From contig NZ_LMHY01000029.1 of assembly GCF_001429045.1 (NCBI RefSeq), positions 513,869 to 577,868 of the forward strand: 64,000 bases of DNA, given 5' to 3'. The notes below the pieces were generated by a model. It did no database searches. It had not been told where the DNA came from and saw only the letters and a program-made list of their open reading frames with translations. The position numbers were made by a program, and so were the translations under genes. This stretch comes from Pseudomonas sp. Root71 (GTDB lineage Bacteria; Pseudomonadota; Gammaproteobacteria; Pseudomonadales; Pseudomonadaceae). This document shows positions 41,092 to 49,191 of the stretch, one piece after another; within the stretch, counting starts at the first letter, position 1; each line of letters opens with the position of its first letter.

Positions 41092-41436
41092 TCAGTCTTT
41101 GCGTGAGGAGCCCTGCATGATCAGTTTGACCAGCGGCCCCAGTGTGGTGCCGAGACGGATCAGCCGGGTCAGGCTGCTGAGGCTACCCCCGTTTTTTGCA
41201 CCCTTGCCGGTCAGAAAGCCCAGCAAGGTAACGGCGGCCACGCCCCAGAGTGGAGCGTGCTTGATGCCAAAGCCGTCCTGCAGGTTTTGTGTCATCCCGC
41301 GCACCCGTTGCAAGGGCTGCAGCAGTTGCGCGGATTCGTGGCGGATTTCCTGACGGTGCATTTCCATGCGCAAGCGGATCAGGGCCTTGCGCATTTGCGC
41401 GCGCGAGCTGTTTTGTGGCAATTCAGGCAGGCTCAT
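41092..41436 (-). CDS. Small basic membrane-associated protein, third gene of yqjDE-like operon
   Basis: 114 residues, not recognised beyond being conserved in pseudomonads next to yqjDE-like genes. N-terminal half is helical and charged (RKALIRLRMEMHRQEIRH). A hydrophobic segment at about 64-76 (LWGVAAVTLLGFL) and another near 96-106 are present. The start overlaps the preceding stop by four bases. It may correspond in position to E. coli yqjK. Confidence 0.75.
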   Translation of the reverse strand: MSLPELPQNSSRAQMRKALIRLRMEMHRQEIRHESAQLLQPLQRVRGMTQNLQDGFGIKHAPLWGVAAVTLLGFLTGKGAKNGGSLSSLTRLIRLGTTLGPLVKLIMQGSSRKD

Positions 41437-41822
41437 GGCAGCAGGCGCTCCCGATCATTGGCCAACTCTTCCAGGGTGCCATGGAAAGGCGAGGACTCAT
41501 CGAAAATCGCCGCTCTCAAGCGCATCCCACAGAATATGGCGGCGAGGGAGTAGAACATGCAGAGCCCGATGATGGCGGCCAGGCGGTACGTGTCCCAGAA
41601 CAGGATAAGCACCAGCGTCGACAGCCCTACCAGCAACAGCAATGCAAACACCAGCGCCAGGCCGGCAAATAGCAACAGGCTGACGGTGCGGGCTTTTTGT
41701 TCCTGCAATTCAATGCCGAACAGCTCGACATGGCTGTGCAGCAACCCAAGGAAGGCAGCACCCAGGCGCCGCGATGAGGAGCTTGTTCCCGTCACGGACG
41801 GGCCGGATTCGCCGATCGACAT
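41433..41822 (-). CDS. Phage-holin-superfamily membrane protein (YqjE-like)
   Basis: 129 residues, two adjacent membrane helices (about 48-72 and 80-100) after an amphipathic N-terminal helix (LLHSHVELFGIELQEQKARTV), the PF07332 (Phage_holin_3_6/YqjE) layout. Despite the family name there is no phage context. Middle gene of a three-gene operon. Confidence 0.85.
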   Translation of the reverse strand: MSIGESGPSVTGTSSSSRRLGAAFLGLLHSHVELFGIELQEQKARTVSLLLFAGLALVFALLLLVGLSTLVLILFWDTYRLAAIIGLCMFYSLAAIFCGMRLRAAIFDESSPFHGTLEELANDRERLLP

Positions 41823-41823
41823 A

Positions 41824-42138
41824 TCAGCGCCGGCTGGCCAGCAGGCCGATCAGGAAACCCACGCCGGCCGCGATCCCCACGGATTGCCAAGGGTTGGCCT
41901 GGACATAGTCTTCAGTGGCGGTGACAGCAGCCTTGCCGTGTTCGCGCAGGGAGTCTTCGGTCAGTTTCAGGGTTTCACGGGCACGCAAGAGACTCTCGTG
42001 GATCTGCTCGCGCAACTCGTCGGCCTGATCGCCGGCCAGGGTCGCGGTGTGTTCCAGCAAGCGCTCGGTGTCACTGACCAGTGTCTGAAAGTCGTTCATC
42101 AGGATTTCTTGAGCAGTCTTTGCCTGGGTGCGGGCCAT
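41824..42138 (-). CDS. DUF883 (YqjD/ElaB) C-tail-anchored protein
   Basis: 104 residues: a long amphipathic helix (about 15-80), then a C-terminal membrane helix with the glycine motif GIAAGVGFLIGLLASRR. In E. coli YqjD/ElaB are inner membrane proteins binding stationary-phase ribosomes. First gene of the operon; GGAGATCC precedes the ATG. Confidence 0.9.
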   Translation of the reverse strand: MARTQAKTAQEILMNDFQTLVSDTERLLEHTATLAGDQADELREQIHESLLRARETLKLTEDSLREHGKAAVTATEDYVQANPWQSVGIAAGVGFLIGLLASRR

Positions 42139-42466
42139 GATGGATCTCCTTAAGTGGCTATCTGATGCGTTCGAGTATGAGCCTTCGGCGAAGGTTCAGT
42201 ACAAATGACTGGTACAACTTTTGCTGAGTCTTGGTGCGCCGGTCCGCACCATTGCGCTATTGCCGGGCATGATTCCAGTAAAACCGTAGGACCAACAATC
42301 AAAAACACGCGTAAACGTCCGGGGCGCGTTTTTCCTGGACGGCGTCCGTGCGCCAAAGTGGTTCAGCGAAATCAGTCCACTGATGTCTTGAAGCTGCAAC
42401 TTGGTGCACGGGCAGTCATCGCGAACTGCTTTGGTGCTTTTTTCTGCCATAAGGTCTGCCCATTCC
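42139..42466. other. 328-base divergent intergenic region
   Basis: It separates the yqjDE-like operon (-) from the ammonium transporter (+). I see no ORF with a ribosome site, no RNA gene and no convincing sigma-54 (NtrC-type) promoter for the transporter. A weak inverted pair GAGCCTTCGGCGAAGGTTC lies at about 42179-42198. Confidence 0.6.
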
Positions 42467-43675
42467 ATGGAAAATCTGCAAAGCGCTGTGGACACCCTGG
42501 TCCATAGTTCCAACACGCTGTTCATTCTGATCGGTGCGGTCATGGTTCTGGCCATGCACGCCGGTTTCGCCTTTCTCGAAGTCGGAACCGTGCGACAGAA
42601 AAACCAGGTCAATGCGTTGTCGAAAATCCTCAGCGACTTCGCTGTTTCGACACTGGCCTACTTCTTTATAGGCTATTGGATTTCCTATGGCGTGACGTTC
42701 ATGCAGCCAGCGGCCCTGCTCAATGCCGACCATGGCTATGGACTGGTGAAATTTTTCTTCCTGCTGACCTTTGCCGCGGCGATTCCGGCGATCATTTCCG
42801 GTGGGATCGCCGAACGCGCCCGGTTTGTTCCCCAGCTGTGTGCAACCGCGTTGATTGTCGCGTTCATCTATCCGTTCTTCGAAGGCATTGTCTGGAATGG
42901 CAACCTGGGTTTGCAAGCCTGGTTGCTGGAGCGCTTTGGCGCCGGTTTCCATGATTTCGCAGGCTCAGTGGTGGTGCATGCCATGGGCGGTTGGCTGGCT
43001 CTGGCGGCGGTGCTGTTGCTCGGGCCGCGTAATGGCCGCTATCGCGAGGGTAGGCTGGTCGCATTCGCGCCATCGAGCATCCCGTTTCTGGCTCTGGGCT
43101 CGTGGATCCTGATTGTCGGCTGGTTCGGCTTCAACGTCATGAGCGCGCAAACCCTGCAAGGTGTCAGCGGACTGGTGGCGGTGAACTCGTTGATGGCCAT
43201 GGTTGGCGGTACGGTGGCGGCGCTGATTGTCGGTCGCAACGACCCGGGCTTTCTGCACAACGGCCCGTTGGCGGGGCTCGTGGCAATCTGTGCCGGTTCC
43301 GACCTGATGCATCCTGTTGGGGCGCTGGTTACCGGTGCCGTCGCGGGGGCGCTGTTTGTCTGGTGCTTTACCGCGGCCCAAGGCAAATGGCGCATCGACG
43401 ATGTATTGGGTGTGTGGCCGTTGCATGGCTTGTGCGGTGTGTGGGGCGGCATCGCCTGCGGCATTTTCGGCCAGACCGCTTTGGGCGGGTTGGGCGGGGT
43501 CAGCCTGATCAGCCAGTTGATAGGCACTGCGCTGGGCATCACTGTGGCACTGGCCGGCGGGTTTGCGGTGTATGGCGTGATCAAGGCGTTGCATGGATTG
43601 CGCCTGAGTCAGGAAGAGGAGTACTACGGCGCGGACCTGTCGATCCACAAGATCGGCGCCGTGAGCCAGGACTGA
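42467..43675 (+). CDS. Ammonium transporter (Amt family)
   Basis: 402 residues, about 11 membrane helices. Family marks: FLEVGTVRQKNQVN, GGIAERARF, DFAGSVVVHAMGG (first pore histidine), and WPLHGLCGVWGGIACG (second pore histidine). It begins directly with MENLQSAVDTLVHSSNTLFILIG, so there is no cleavable signal as in AmtB. No glnK lies beside it, so it is probably a second Amt copy. It conducts NH4+/NH3 across the inner membrane. Confidence 0.93.
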   Translation: MENLQSAVDTLVHSSNTLFILIGAVMVLAMHAGFAFLEVGTVRQKNQVNALSKILSDFAVSTLAYFFIGYWISYGVTFMQPAALLNADHGYGLVKFFFLLTFAAAIPAIISGGIAERARFVPQLCATALIVAFIYPFFEGIVWNGNLGLQAWLLERFGAGFHDFAGSVVVHAMGGWLALAAVLLLGPRNGRYREGRLVAFAPSSIPFLALGSWILIVGWFGFNVMSAQTLQGVSGLVAVNSLMAMVGGTVAALIVGRNDPGFLHNGPLAGLVAICAGSDLMHPVGALVTGAVAGALFVWCFTAAQGKWRIDDVLGVWPLHGLCGVWGGIACGIFGQTALGGLGGVSLISQLIGTALGITVALAGGFAVYGVIKALHGLRLSQEEEYYGADLSIHKIGAVSQD

Positions 43676-43780
43676 CCCAGGTCACTTTATCGTCGGTAGC
43701 ATCAGGGCAGGGGCCTCAATGGCTCGACGGTTTTTCGGGGCAGGCCTAGAATGGTCACTTCATTTACTGGTTGAGCGCTC

Positions 43781-44017
43781 ATGCTTCCCGAATGTCAGCT
43801 GTTCGGCACCCTTGGATGCCACCTGTGTGAAGTAGCCGAAGCCATGTTGATGGAGTTCGTCGAGCGCGGTCTGCTGGTGGAGCTGGTGGATATCGCCGAC
43901 GATGAAACATGGTTCGCAGCCTACAGCCTGCGTATTCCGGTGTTGCGGCGAATCGATACCGGTGCTGAACTGGGCTGGCCGTTCAGTGCCGACCAGGTGG
44001 TGGCGTTCCTGCGTTGA
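43781..44017 (+). CDS. Glutaredoxin-like protein (DUF836)
   Basis: 78 residues. CHLC at 13-16 gives the redox site (LFGTLGCHLCEVAEAM), then LVDIADDETWFAAYSLRIPVLRR with the cis-proline and an acidic tail. PF05768 members are short glutaredoxins with no proven substrate. Start ATG at 43781. The upstream 105 bases hold no clear regulatory site. Confidence 0.88.
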   Translation: MLPECQLFGTLGCHLCEVAEAMLMEFVERGLLVELVDIADDETWFAAYSLRIPVLRRIDTGAELGWPFSADQVVAFLR

Positions 44018-44095
44018 GCGGTTCTTGCGCTGGCGGTATGTCCCGCCTGTCGAACTTTGCGATTGATCCCCTTGGCTTATTCGGTGTTGATCGGA

Positions 44096-44115
44096 TACTG
44101 TATGTGTATACAGTT
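44096..44115 (+). promoter_or_regulatory. LexA (SOS) box
   Basis: CTGTATGTGTATACAG at 44098-44113 matches CTG-N10-CAG exactly with the T-A rich alternating core of the gammaproteobacterial LexA consensus. A -35-like TTGATC (44088-44093) lies just upstream, so LexA binding would block the promoter. The next gene starts 75 bases downstream. Confidence 0.8.
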
Positions 44116-44189
44116 ATTCGCGGTGCCTGCCTTGCCATTCCAGATTTTTGGGAGTGAGCAGGCAAGCCCGGGTGTCAGAGGGATGAATC

Positions 44190-44507
44190 GTGGTCAATGT
44201 CGAACAGTTGAAGAACAGCGTGAACCGGATGTCCGCGGACGTCGTGCGCGAGGCTGTCCTTGAGTTGCGTCTGGATGGTCTGGTGACCGAGGGGAAAACG
44301 CCCTTCAACAAAACACATTTCAATACCTGTTTCGCAGAAATCGAAGCCTTGTTTCAGCGCGCGGGTTATCACCGGCAACTCGATGTCGTGGGCTATCAGG
44401 GATTGTTGTACGCCCTGTACGACCCCGCTCGCTGGGAGGCGGTCGATGTGCTGCGCTGGCTCAAGGAGTACACCGAAGCGGCAGCGCGCACGCAGATCCC
44501 GGCTTGA
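44190..44507 (+). CDS. Small protein of unknown function, probably SOS-controlled
   Basis: 105 residues, no family recognised. Mixed alpha/beta composition with NKTHFNTCFAEIEALFQRAG and LLYALYDPARWEAVDVLRWLKEY. No signal or membrane segment. GTG start after AGAGGGATGAATC. It stands alone: the gene before is a glutaredoxin, and a 57-base palindrome follows eight bases after the stop. The LexA box is the only functional clue; a DNA-damage role is inferred from it. Confidence 0.8.
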   Translation: MVNVEQLKNSVNRMSADVVREAVLELRLDGLVTEGKTPFNKTHFNTCFAEIEALFQRAGYHRQLDVVGYQGLLYALYDPARWEAVDVLRWLKEYTEAAARTQIPA

Positions 44508-44514
44508 GTAATCT

Positions 44515-44571
44515 TAGGGTGCGTTCTCAATTGGTTTTCACGCCGGGAAAACTAATTGAGAACGCACCCTA
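44515..44571. repeat. 57-base palindrome, MITE-like or strong terminator hairpin
   Basis: 25-bp arms TAGGGTGCGTTCTCAATTGG... and complement with one G.T pair and a 7-base loop ACGCCGG. It lies between the SOS gene and the pseudouridine synthase gene and is not of the REP classes seen earlier. It begins and ends with TA. Origin unknown. Confidence 0.85.
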
Positions 44572-44628
44572 GGTTCATTCCCCTTGCTGTTGGATAATGC
44601 CGCTCTGCACTGAGGTTAGAGCTTTCGT

Positions 44629-45519
44629 ATGTCCACTTCTTCTTTTTCCGCGGCACACAGTCAGGCCAGTACGCTCTACTTGCCACCTGGCCCGTGGCAG
44701 ACCGTTGTCGATTGTCTGTGCGAGCATTTCAGCACTATTGGTCGTGAACAATGGCTGGACAGAATCGCCCGTGGCCGGGTCCTCGATGGGCAGGGCATGC
44801 CGATTGCACTCGATCTGGCCTACAGGGAAGGTTTGCGGATTCATTATTTTCGCGAAGTGCCGGATGAAAAACCGATTCCGGTGATCGAGTCGATCCTGTA
44901 CGCGGACGAGCATCTGGTGGTGGCGGACAAGCCGCATTTCCTGCCGGTGACGCCGGCTGGCGAATACGTCGAACAGACGCTGCTCAGGCGCTTGATCCGG
45001 CGCCTGGACAATCCGTATCTGGTGCCATTGCATCGCATCGACCGGCACACCGCGGGGCTGGTGCTGTTTTCCGCCAATCCGCAGACCCGTTCGGCTTATC
45101 AGTCGTTGTTTCCAACCCGGCAGATCGAAAAGCGCTACGAGGCCATCGCCAAGGCGTTGCCTGGCCTTTCTTTCCCGTTGGTGCACAAAAGCCGGCTGGT
45201 CGATGGCGAACCGTTCTTCCGCATGCAGGAAGGTCCGGGGGCCAGCAATACCGAGACGGCGGTCGAAGTTCGGGAGAAACAGGGGGATCTCTGGCGTTAT
45301 GGTCTTTACCCGGTGACGGGAAAGAAACATCAGCTACGGGTACATATGGCGGCGTTGGGCGCCGGTATCTGCAACGACCCGTTTTACCCCGAGGTGCTCA
45401 AGGATGCGCAGGATGACTACGCCAATCCTTTGAAACTGCTGGCTCAGGGGCTGAAATTTGTCGATCCGGTCACGGGCCAGGCGCGTGAGTTCGAGAGTGA
45501 AATCACCCTGCAATGGTGA
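44629..45519 (+). CDS. RluA-family pseudouridine synthase
   Basis: 296 residues. The catalytic motif PLHRIDRHTAGLVLFS carries the essential Asp (HRIDxxT/S-x-G). Other blocks are ILYADEHLVVADKPHFLPVTP and VTGKKHQLRVHMAALG. An N-terminal S4-like part is reduced. It isomerises uridine in rRNA or tRNA; the position is not predictable. A terminator follows. Confidence 0.92.
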   Translation: MSTSSFSAAHSQASTLYLPPGPWQTVVDCLCEHFSTIGREQWLDRIARGRVLDGQGMPIALDLAYREGLRIHYFREVPDEKPIPVIESILYADEHLVVADKPHFLPVTPAGEYVEQTLLRRLIRRLDNPYLVPLHRIDRHTAGLVLFSANPQTRSAYQSLFPTRQIEKRYEAIAKALPGLSFPLVHKSRLVDGEPFFRMQEGPGASNTETAVEVREKQGDLWRYGLYPVTGKKHQLRVHMAALGAGICNDPFYPEVLKDAQDDYANPLKLLAQGLKFVDPVTGQAREFESEITLQW

Positions 45520-45556
45520 TCGGTAAGCGATCCTGAAACGCTGCTCTCCAGGCATG

Positions 45557-45582
45557 AAAAAGCCCGCATCAAGCGGGCTTTT
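45557..45582. terminator. Bidirectional intrinsic terminator
   Basis: Stem AAAAGCCCGC / GCGGGCTTTT with loop ATCAA, serving the pseudouridine synthase gene (+) and the small lipoprotein gene (-). Confidence 0.92.
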
Positions 45583-45603
45583 CTGTATCCGGTGGCACCA
45601 GGA

Positions 45604-45825
45604 TTACAGCTCCTTGACGGTCCGAACCTGATCCTTGTTGATGCGGGTCTGTTTGCCATCGAGCTGTTCGAATTCGTAGAAACCGGAATCCTTGTCGAAT
45701 TGTGGCGTGTCGACGGCCTGGATTTCGCGACCGTCATTCAAGGTGATCACCGTAGGCGATGCGCAACCGGCGAGGGTGGCAAGGCCCAGTGCGAGCATGA
45801 AAGTGGCGAGGGTCCGTTGAGTCAT
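45604..45825 (-). CDS. YgdI/YgdR-family small lipoprotein
   Basis: 73 residues. Lipoprotein signal with lipobox LAGC (cysteine about 21), then PTVITLNDGREIQAVDTPQFD, the SH3-like fold of PF06004 (DUF903). The +2 residue after Cys is alanine, favouring the outer membrane. Function unknown. Start after GGAGACACAACTC. Confidence 0.92.
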   Translation of the reverse strand: MTQRTLATFMLALGLATLAGCASPTVITLNDGREIQAVDTPQFDKDSGFYEFEQLDGKQTRINKDQVRTVKEL

Positions 45826-45902
45826 GAGTTGTGTCTCCGAATAAGAATTCTGTGGTTGCTGAACTTGAGACGTGCACCGTCTGCGCAAGTTCCTGATCAA
45901 TG

Positions 45903-46505
45903 TCAGTCTGACACAGTGTCATGACCGCTTAAAAGTTCCGGCGTGTTGAGGTTGGCCAGTCGCGGGTCGTTGTCCGGGCATTGCAGCGCGGTCGCGCCGA
46001 GCTTGCGCATCAACCGGCCAGGGCTGCGCTCACCCTCGTTCCAGGCATTTTCAAATGCTGCCCTGTGCAGCACCGGGATCACACACAACAAGGGTTCCCA
46101 GTGGTCATCATGGCGCACCATCAGTGGCTTGTCCGGATGCAGGTTGGCGGCCTCGCGCATAGTGCCGATCAGTGCCGCATCGATGCCCGGAACGTCACAG
46201 GGCATGACCAGCAAATGGCTATGGCGAGCAGCTTTCAGGCCCGCGCGAATACCGGCCAGCGGCCCGGGGAAGTCACCTTCATCATCGTGGACCAACTGGT
46301 CAGCGTAGGGGGCGTACTTCTCAAGGTTGCGATTGCAGGAGATGATCAGGTCATCGGTCAGCGGACGGGTCTTGCGGTGCAGATGTGCAATCAGGGGTTC
46401 GCCGTGCCAGTCCAGCAACCCTTTGTCCCGACCACCCATGCGTTGGCCGCGCCCGCCCGCCAGGAGCAGAATGGAGCAGGGTGGCAATTGTGAATTCGTG
46501 GTCAT
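45903..46505 (-). CDS. mobA: Molybdenum cofactor guanylyltransferase MobA
   Basis: 200 residues. The nucleotide-binding signature LLAGGRGQRMGGRDKGLL at the N-terminus (L-A-G-G-x-x-x-R-M-G-x-x-D-K), followed by GPLAGIRAGL and the metal aspartate in MPCDVPG. It links GMP to molybdopterin to form the bis-MGD cofactor. It is divergent from moaB-moeA with 81 bases between. Confidence 0.96.
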   Translation of the reverse strand: MTTNSQLPPCSILLLAGGRGQRMGGRDKGLLDWHGEPLIAHLHRKTRPLTDDLIISCNRNLEKYAPYADQLVHDDEGDFPGPLAGIRAGLKAARHSHLLVMPCDVPGIDAALIGTMREAANLHPDKPLMVRHDDHWEPLLCVIPVLHRAAFENAWNEGERSPGRLMRKLGATALQCPDNDPRLANLNTPELLSGHDTVSD

Positions 46506-46586
46506 GGCAGGCCTCCATGGGGGCGGCGAAAAAACGGAGCGCTGTGATATAACACCGGGCTGTTTCTCCTACAACTGGACGAGCCT

Positions 46587-47126
46587 ATGAAAGCCAAGGC
46601 TGATGTACCTTTCGCACCGCTGAATATTGCAGTGCTGACTGTCAGCGATACCCGCACACTGGAAACCGACACCTCAGGCCAGGCCTTTGTCGACGGATTG
46701 ACCGCTGCCGGTCATTTCCTGGCTGCTCGGGTGTTGCTCAAAGATGACCTCTACAAAATTCGCGCGCAAGTCGCCAACTGGATTGCCGACGATGTCGTGC
46801 AGGTGGTGCTGATCACCGGCGGCACCGGTTTTACCGGGCGTGACAGCACACCGGAAGCCGTCGGTTGCCTGCTGGACAAGCAGGTTGATGGATTTGGCGA
46901 GCTGTTCCGCCAGATCTCGGTTGCCGATATCGGTAGCTCGACCGTTCAGTCCCGGGCATTGGCTGGCCTGGCAAACGGCACGTTGGTTTGCTGCTTGCCG
47001 GGCTCGACCAATGCCGTGCGCACAGCTTGGGATGGCATACTGGCCGAGCAGTTGGATGCGCGGCATCGGCCGTGCAACTTCGTGCCTCATTTGAAACAGG
47101 CCGCGCCTTGTGAATCCCGTGGGTAA
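46587..47126 (+). CDS. moaB: Molybdenum cofactor biosynthesis protein MoaB
   Basis: 179 residues. MogA/MoaB fold: LTVSDTRTLETDTSG, VLITGGTGFTGRDSTPEA (the G-G-T-G-x-x-x-R-D motif), and CCLPGSTNAVRTAWDGIL. MoaB-type proteins adenylylate molybdopterin ahead of molybdate insertion. The 3' end overlaps moeA by 17 bases. Confidence 0.95.
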   Translation: MKAKADVPFAPLNIAVLTVSDTRTLETDTSGQAFVDGLTAAGHFLAARVLLKDDLYKIRAQVANWIADDVVQVVLITGGTGFTGRDSTPEAVGCLLDKQVDGFGELFRQISVADIGSSTVQSRALAGLANGTLVCCLPGSTNAVRTAWDGILAEQLDARHRPCNFVPHLKQAAPCESRG

Positions 47127-48336
47127 GCCTGGCAAGTCTGGCAGTCTGATGCCTGTCGAGCAGGCGTTGGCGCGGCTGCTGGAAATGGCCGAGGCCTCGA
47201 GGATTGTCGAGCGTGAACGCTTGCCATTGGCGCAGGTACAGGGGCGCGTACTGGCTGAAGATCTGGTGTCGACGCTTGATCTGCCACCCTGGCCCAACAG
47301 CGCCATGGACGGTTATGCCTTGCGCATGGCTGACTGGACGGGAGAGCCGTTGCTGGTCAGTCAGAAGGTGTTTGCCGGCCAGGCCCCCGATCCGTTGCAG
47401 CCAGGCACCTGTGCGCGCATTTTCACCGGGGCGCCTGTTCCTGCCGGTGCCGATTGCGTCGAGATGCAGGAGAACGCCGAGGTTCAGGCCGATGAGCGAG
47501 TACGTTTCATTCAAGCCTTGACCCAAGGCCAGAACATTCGCCCGCAAGGCCAGGAAACGACCGTCGGCGAACTGATTCTGCCGGCAGGTACACGGCTGGG
47601 GCCGATCGAGCAAGGATTGGCGGCCTCCTTGGGATGCGCTGAGCTGGCGGTGGTTCGCAAGGTGCGTGTGGCGGTACTGTCTACCGGCGACGAATTGATT
47701 GAACCGGGGCAGGCGCTGGGGCCAGGACAGATCTACAACAGCAACCGGGTGTTGTTGTGTAGCTGGTTGCAGCGTTTGGGGTGTGAGGTCGTCGATGCGG
47801 GAATTCTGCCGGACAATCTGGAAACCACTCGCTCCCGATTGGGAGAGTTGAAGGATGTCGACCTGATCCTCTCGACCGGCGGCGTATCGGTGGGGGAAGC
47901 CGATTTTCTGGGTATCGCCTTGCGCGAAGAGGGCGAGCTGACGCTGTGGAAGCTCGCCATCAAACCCGGTAAACCGCTGACGTTCGGACATTTTCGTGGT
48001 GTGCCGGTGATTGGCTTGCCGGGCAATCCGGCATCGACCCTCGTGACCTTTGCCTTGTTGACCAGACCCTATCTCCTGCGTCGTCAGGGCGTGCAGGACG
48101 TTGAGCCGCTGAAGGTCCAGGTGCCTGCCGGGTTTGACTGGCTCCAGCCAGGCAGTCGGCGTGAGTATTTGCGTGGACGTCTGGAAAACGGCAGGGCAAC
48201 GATCTACAAAAACCAGAGTTCCGGTGTGCTGCGCAGCGCGGCCTGGGCTGATGGACTGGTAGAAGTCCTGGAGGATCGCACACTGGTTCCGGGCGATAGC
48301 GTTTTCTTCATTCCGCTGAGCGAAGTCCTGGGCTGA
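47110..48336 (+). CDS. moeA: Molybdopterin molybdotransferase MoeA
   Basis: 408 residues. NSAMDGYALR, RIFTGAPVPAGAD, VLSTGDEL, LSTGGVSVGEAD, and GLPGNPAS mark the four-domain MoeA. It inserts molybdate into adenylylated molybdopterin. GTG start at 47110 inside moaB (17-base overlap); the alternative ATG at 47149 begins MPVEQAL. No ribosome site is strong, which suggests translational coupling to moaB. Confidence 0.95.
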   Translation: MNPVGKPGKSGSLMPVEQALARLLEMAEASRIVERERLPLAQVQGRVLAEDLVSTLDLPPWPNSAMDGYALRMADWTGEPLLVSQKVFAGQAPDPLQPGTCARIFTGAPVPAGADCVEMQENAEVQADERVRFIQALTQGQNIRPQGQETTVGELILPAGTRLGPIEQGLAASLGCAELAVVRKVRVAVLSTGDELIEPGQALGPGQIYNSNRVLLCSWLQRLGCEVVDAGILPDNLETTRSRLGELKDVDLILSTGGVSVGEADFLGIALREEGELTLWKLAIKPGKPLTFGHFRGVPVIGLPGNPASTLVTFALLTRPYLLRRQGVQDVEPLKVQVPAGFDWLQPGSRREYLRGRLENGRATIYKNQSSGVLRSAAWADGLVEVLEDRTLVPGDSVFFIPLSEVLG

Positions 48337-48354
48337 TAGCTTCAGTGGCTTTGT

Positions 48355-48391
48355 CACACAAGACCCGGTTGATTGAGCCGGGTCTTGTGTG
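48355..48391 (+). terminator. Strong hairpin after moeA
   Basis: 14-bp arms CACACAAGACCCGG / CCGGGTCTTGTGTG around TTGATTGAG, 18 bases after the moeA stop. No T run follows, so it is a stabilising or attenuating hairpin more than a classical terminator. Confidence 0.65.
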
Positions 48392-48400
48392 GGTGGCAAC

Positions 48401-48598
48401 TCAATGCGCCAAAAGCAATGAAATGACCTGTTCGAAACGGCTATTGGCGATCCAGCCAAGGAGGCCGAGGATCACGGCTGTTCCGCAGGCGGAATAGACA
48501 AGTCGGTGTTTGATGGATTTGACGTCATCCCGGGCTTCTTCCATGTCCCTGCGTATGCACTTGAGGTGTGTTTCCAGCTCGGTGACGCGAGGTTCCAT
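48401..48598 (-). CDS. Small coiled-coil membrane-anchored protein of unknown function
   Basis: 65 residues: a charged heptad-like stretch (about 5-32, TELETHLKCIRRDMEEARDD) followed by a membrane helix (about 36-53, ACGTAVILGLLGWIA). It resembles haemolysin XhlA-like holin accessory proteins in layout, but no phage genes are near. GGGAGAAG precedes the ATG at 48598. Function unknown. Confidence 0.7.
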   Translation of the reverse strand: MEPRVTELETHLKCIRRDMEEARDDVKSIKHRLVYSACGTAVILGLLGWIANSRFEQVISLLLAH

Positions 48599-49191
48599 AT
48601 CAACTTCTCCCGTGGCTTTTGTGCTGTTGCGGCATTCAGCTCGATGGCCTGCATTTTTATTTTCTGTGAGCGGCAAGACCGAAATGGTCGGTGACGCGAG
48701 GTTCTGGCGTTGCATGGCACGTCCTTGTGATGTCCAGCAGGCTTCTAAAACTCTATCAATTCAGATTTCCGGTCAATTGAGCCGATTCCTCATGTTTTGT
48801 AAGAAAAGTCCTGCCGTGTGGGGTGCGGGACCTTCCGACTGGAAATAATTCGTTTTTTGTGGCTTTTAACGGACGCTTCGAGTGGCGAATTGATAGTTTA
48901 AAATGTGCAACTCGATGGTTTGTACGATAAGGCGCTTCTATCATAAATTTATTTGTGCAGTGGTTTTTTTTGCTACTTGTCCCGATAAGAGGGACAAGGC
49001 TTGATGTGTTCCGATATTTGGAATAAGTGCACTGTTTGAGTAATGGTTTTCTGTTTGCGTGTTTGTAGCGTAAATCTGCAGATGAAATGATTTGTTAAGA
49101 AGAGTGAGTCACTTTTAACTTGACTCTTTTCTATGAAGAATTAAATGCTGTACTTCAAATTGAAACAGTGTTCCAAATGCAGGGACAGATA
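48599..49191. other. AT-rich 593-base leader region of the IclR cassette
   Basis: Lower GC than the flanks, rich in T runs, no credible ORF. It holds a hairpin CTTGTCCC-GATAAGA-GGGACAAG (48976-48998), a short palindrome TTCC-N7-GGAA (49009-49023) and the IclR/KdgR-like palindrome at 49160-49176. Likely the junction between core genome and an acquired cassette. Confidence 0.6.
49160..49176 (+). promoter_or_regulatory. IclR/KdgR-like operator
   Basis: TTGAAACAGTGTTCCAA is an imperfect palindrome (one mismatched pair besides the centre) resembling the KdgR consensus TGAAACAnTGTTTCA. It lies 15 bases before the IclR gene start, the expected place for autoregulation. Confidence 0.55.

Noticed and set aside
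41433..41822. Holin-like protein as evidence of prophage
   Set aside because: The YqjE family carries the holin name but sits in the conserved yqjDE-like chromosomal operon with no phage genes around.
42330..42430. Search for a sigma-54/NtrC promoter ahead of the ammonium transporter
   Set aside because: Only partial TTGCA and GTGCAC fragments at wrong spacing were found on either strand.
44057..44263. 68-codon frame covering the LexA box
   Set aside because: The LexA box and promoter elements lie inside it, and the 44190 frame has the ribosome site.
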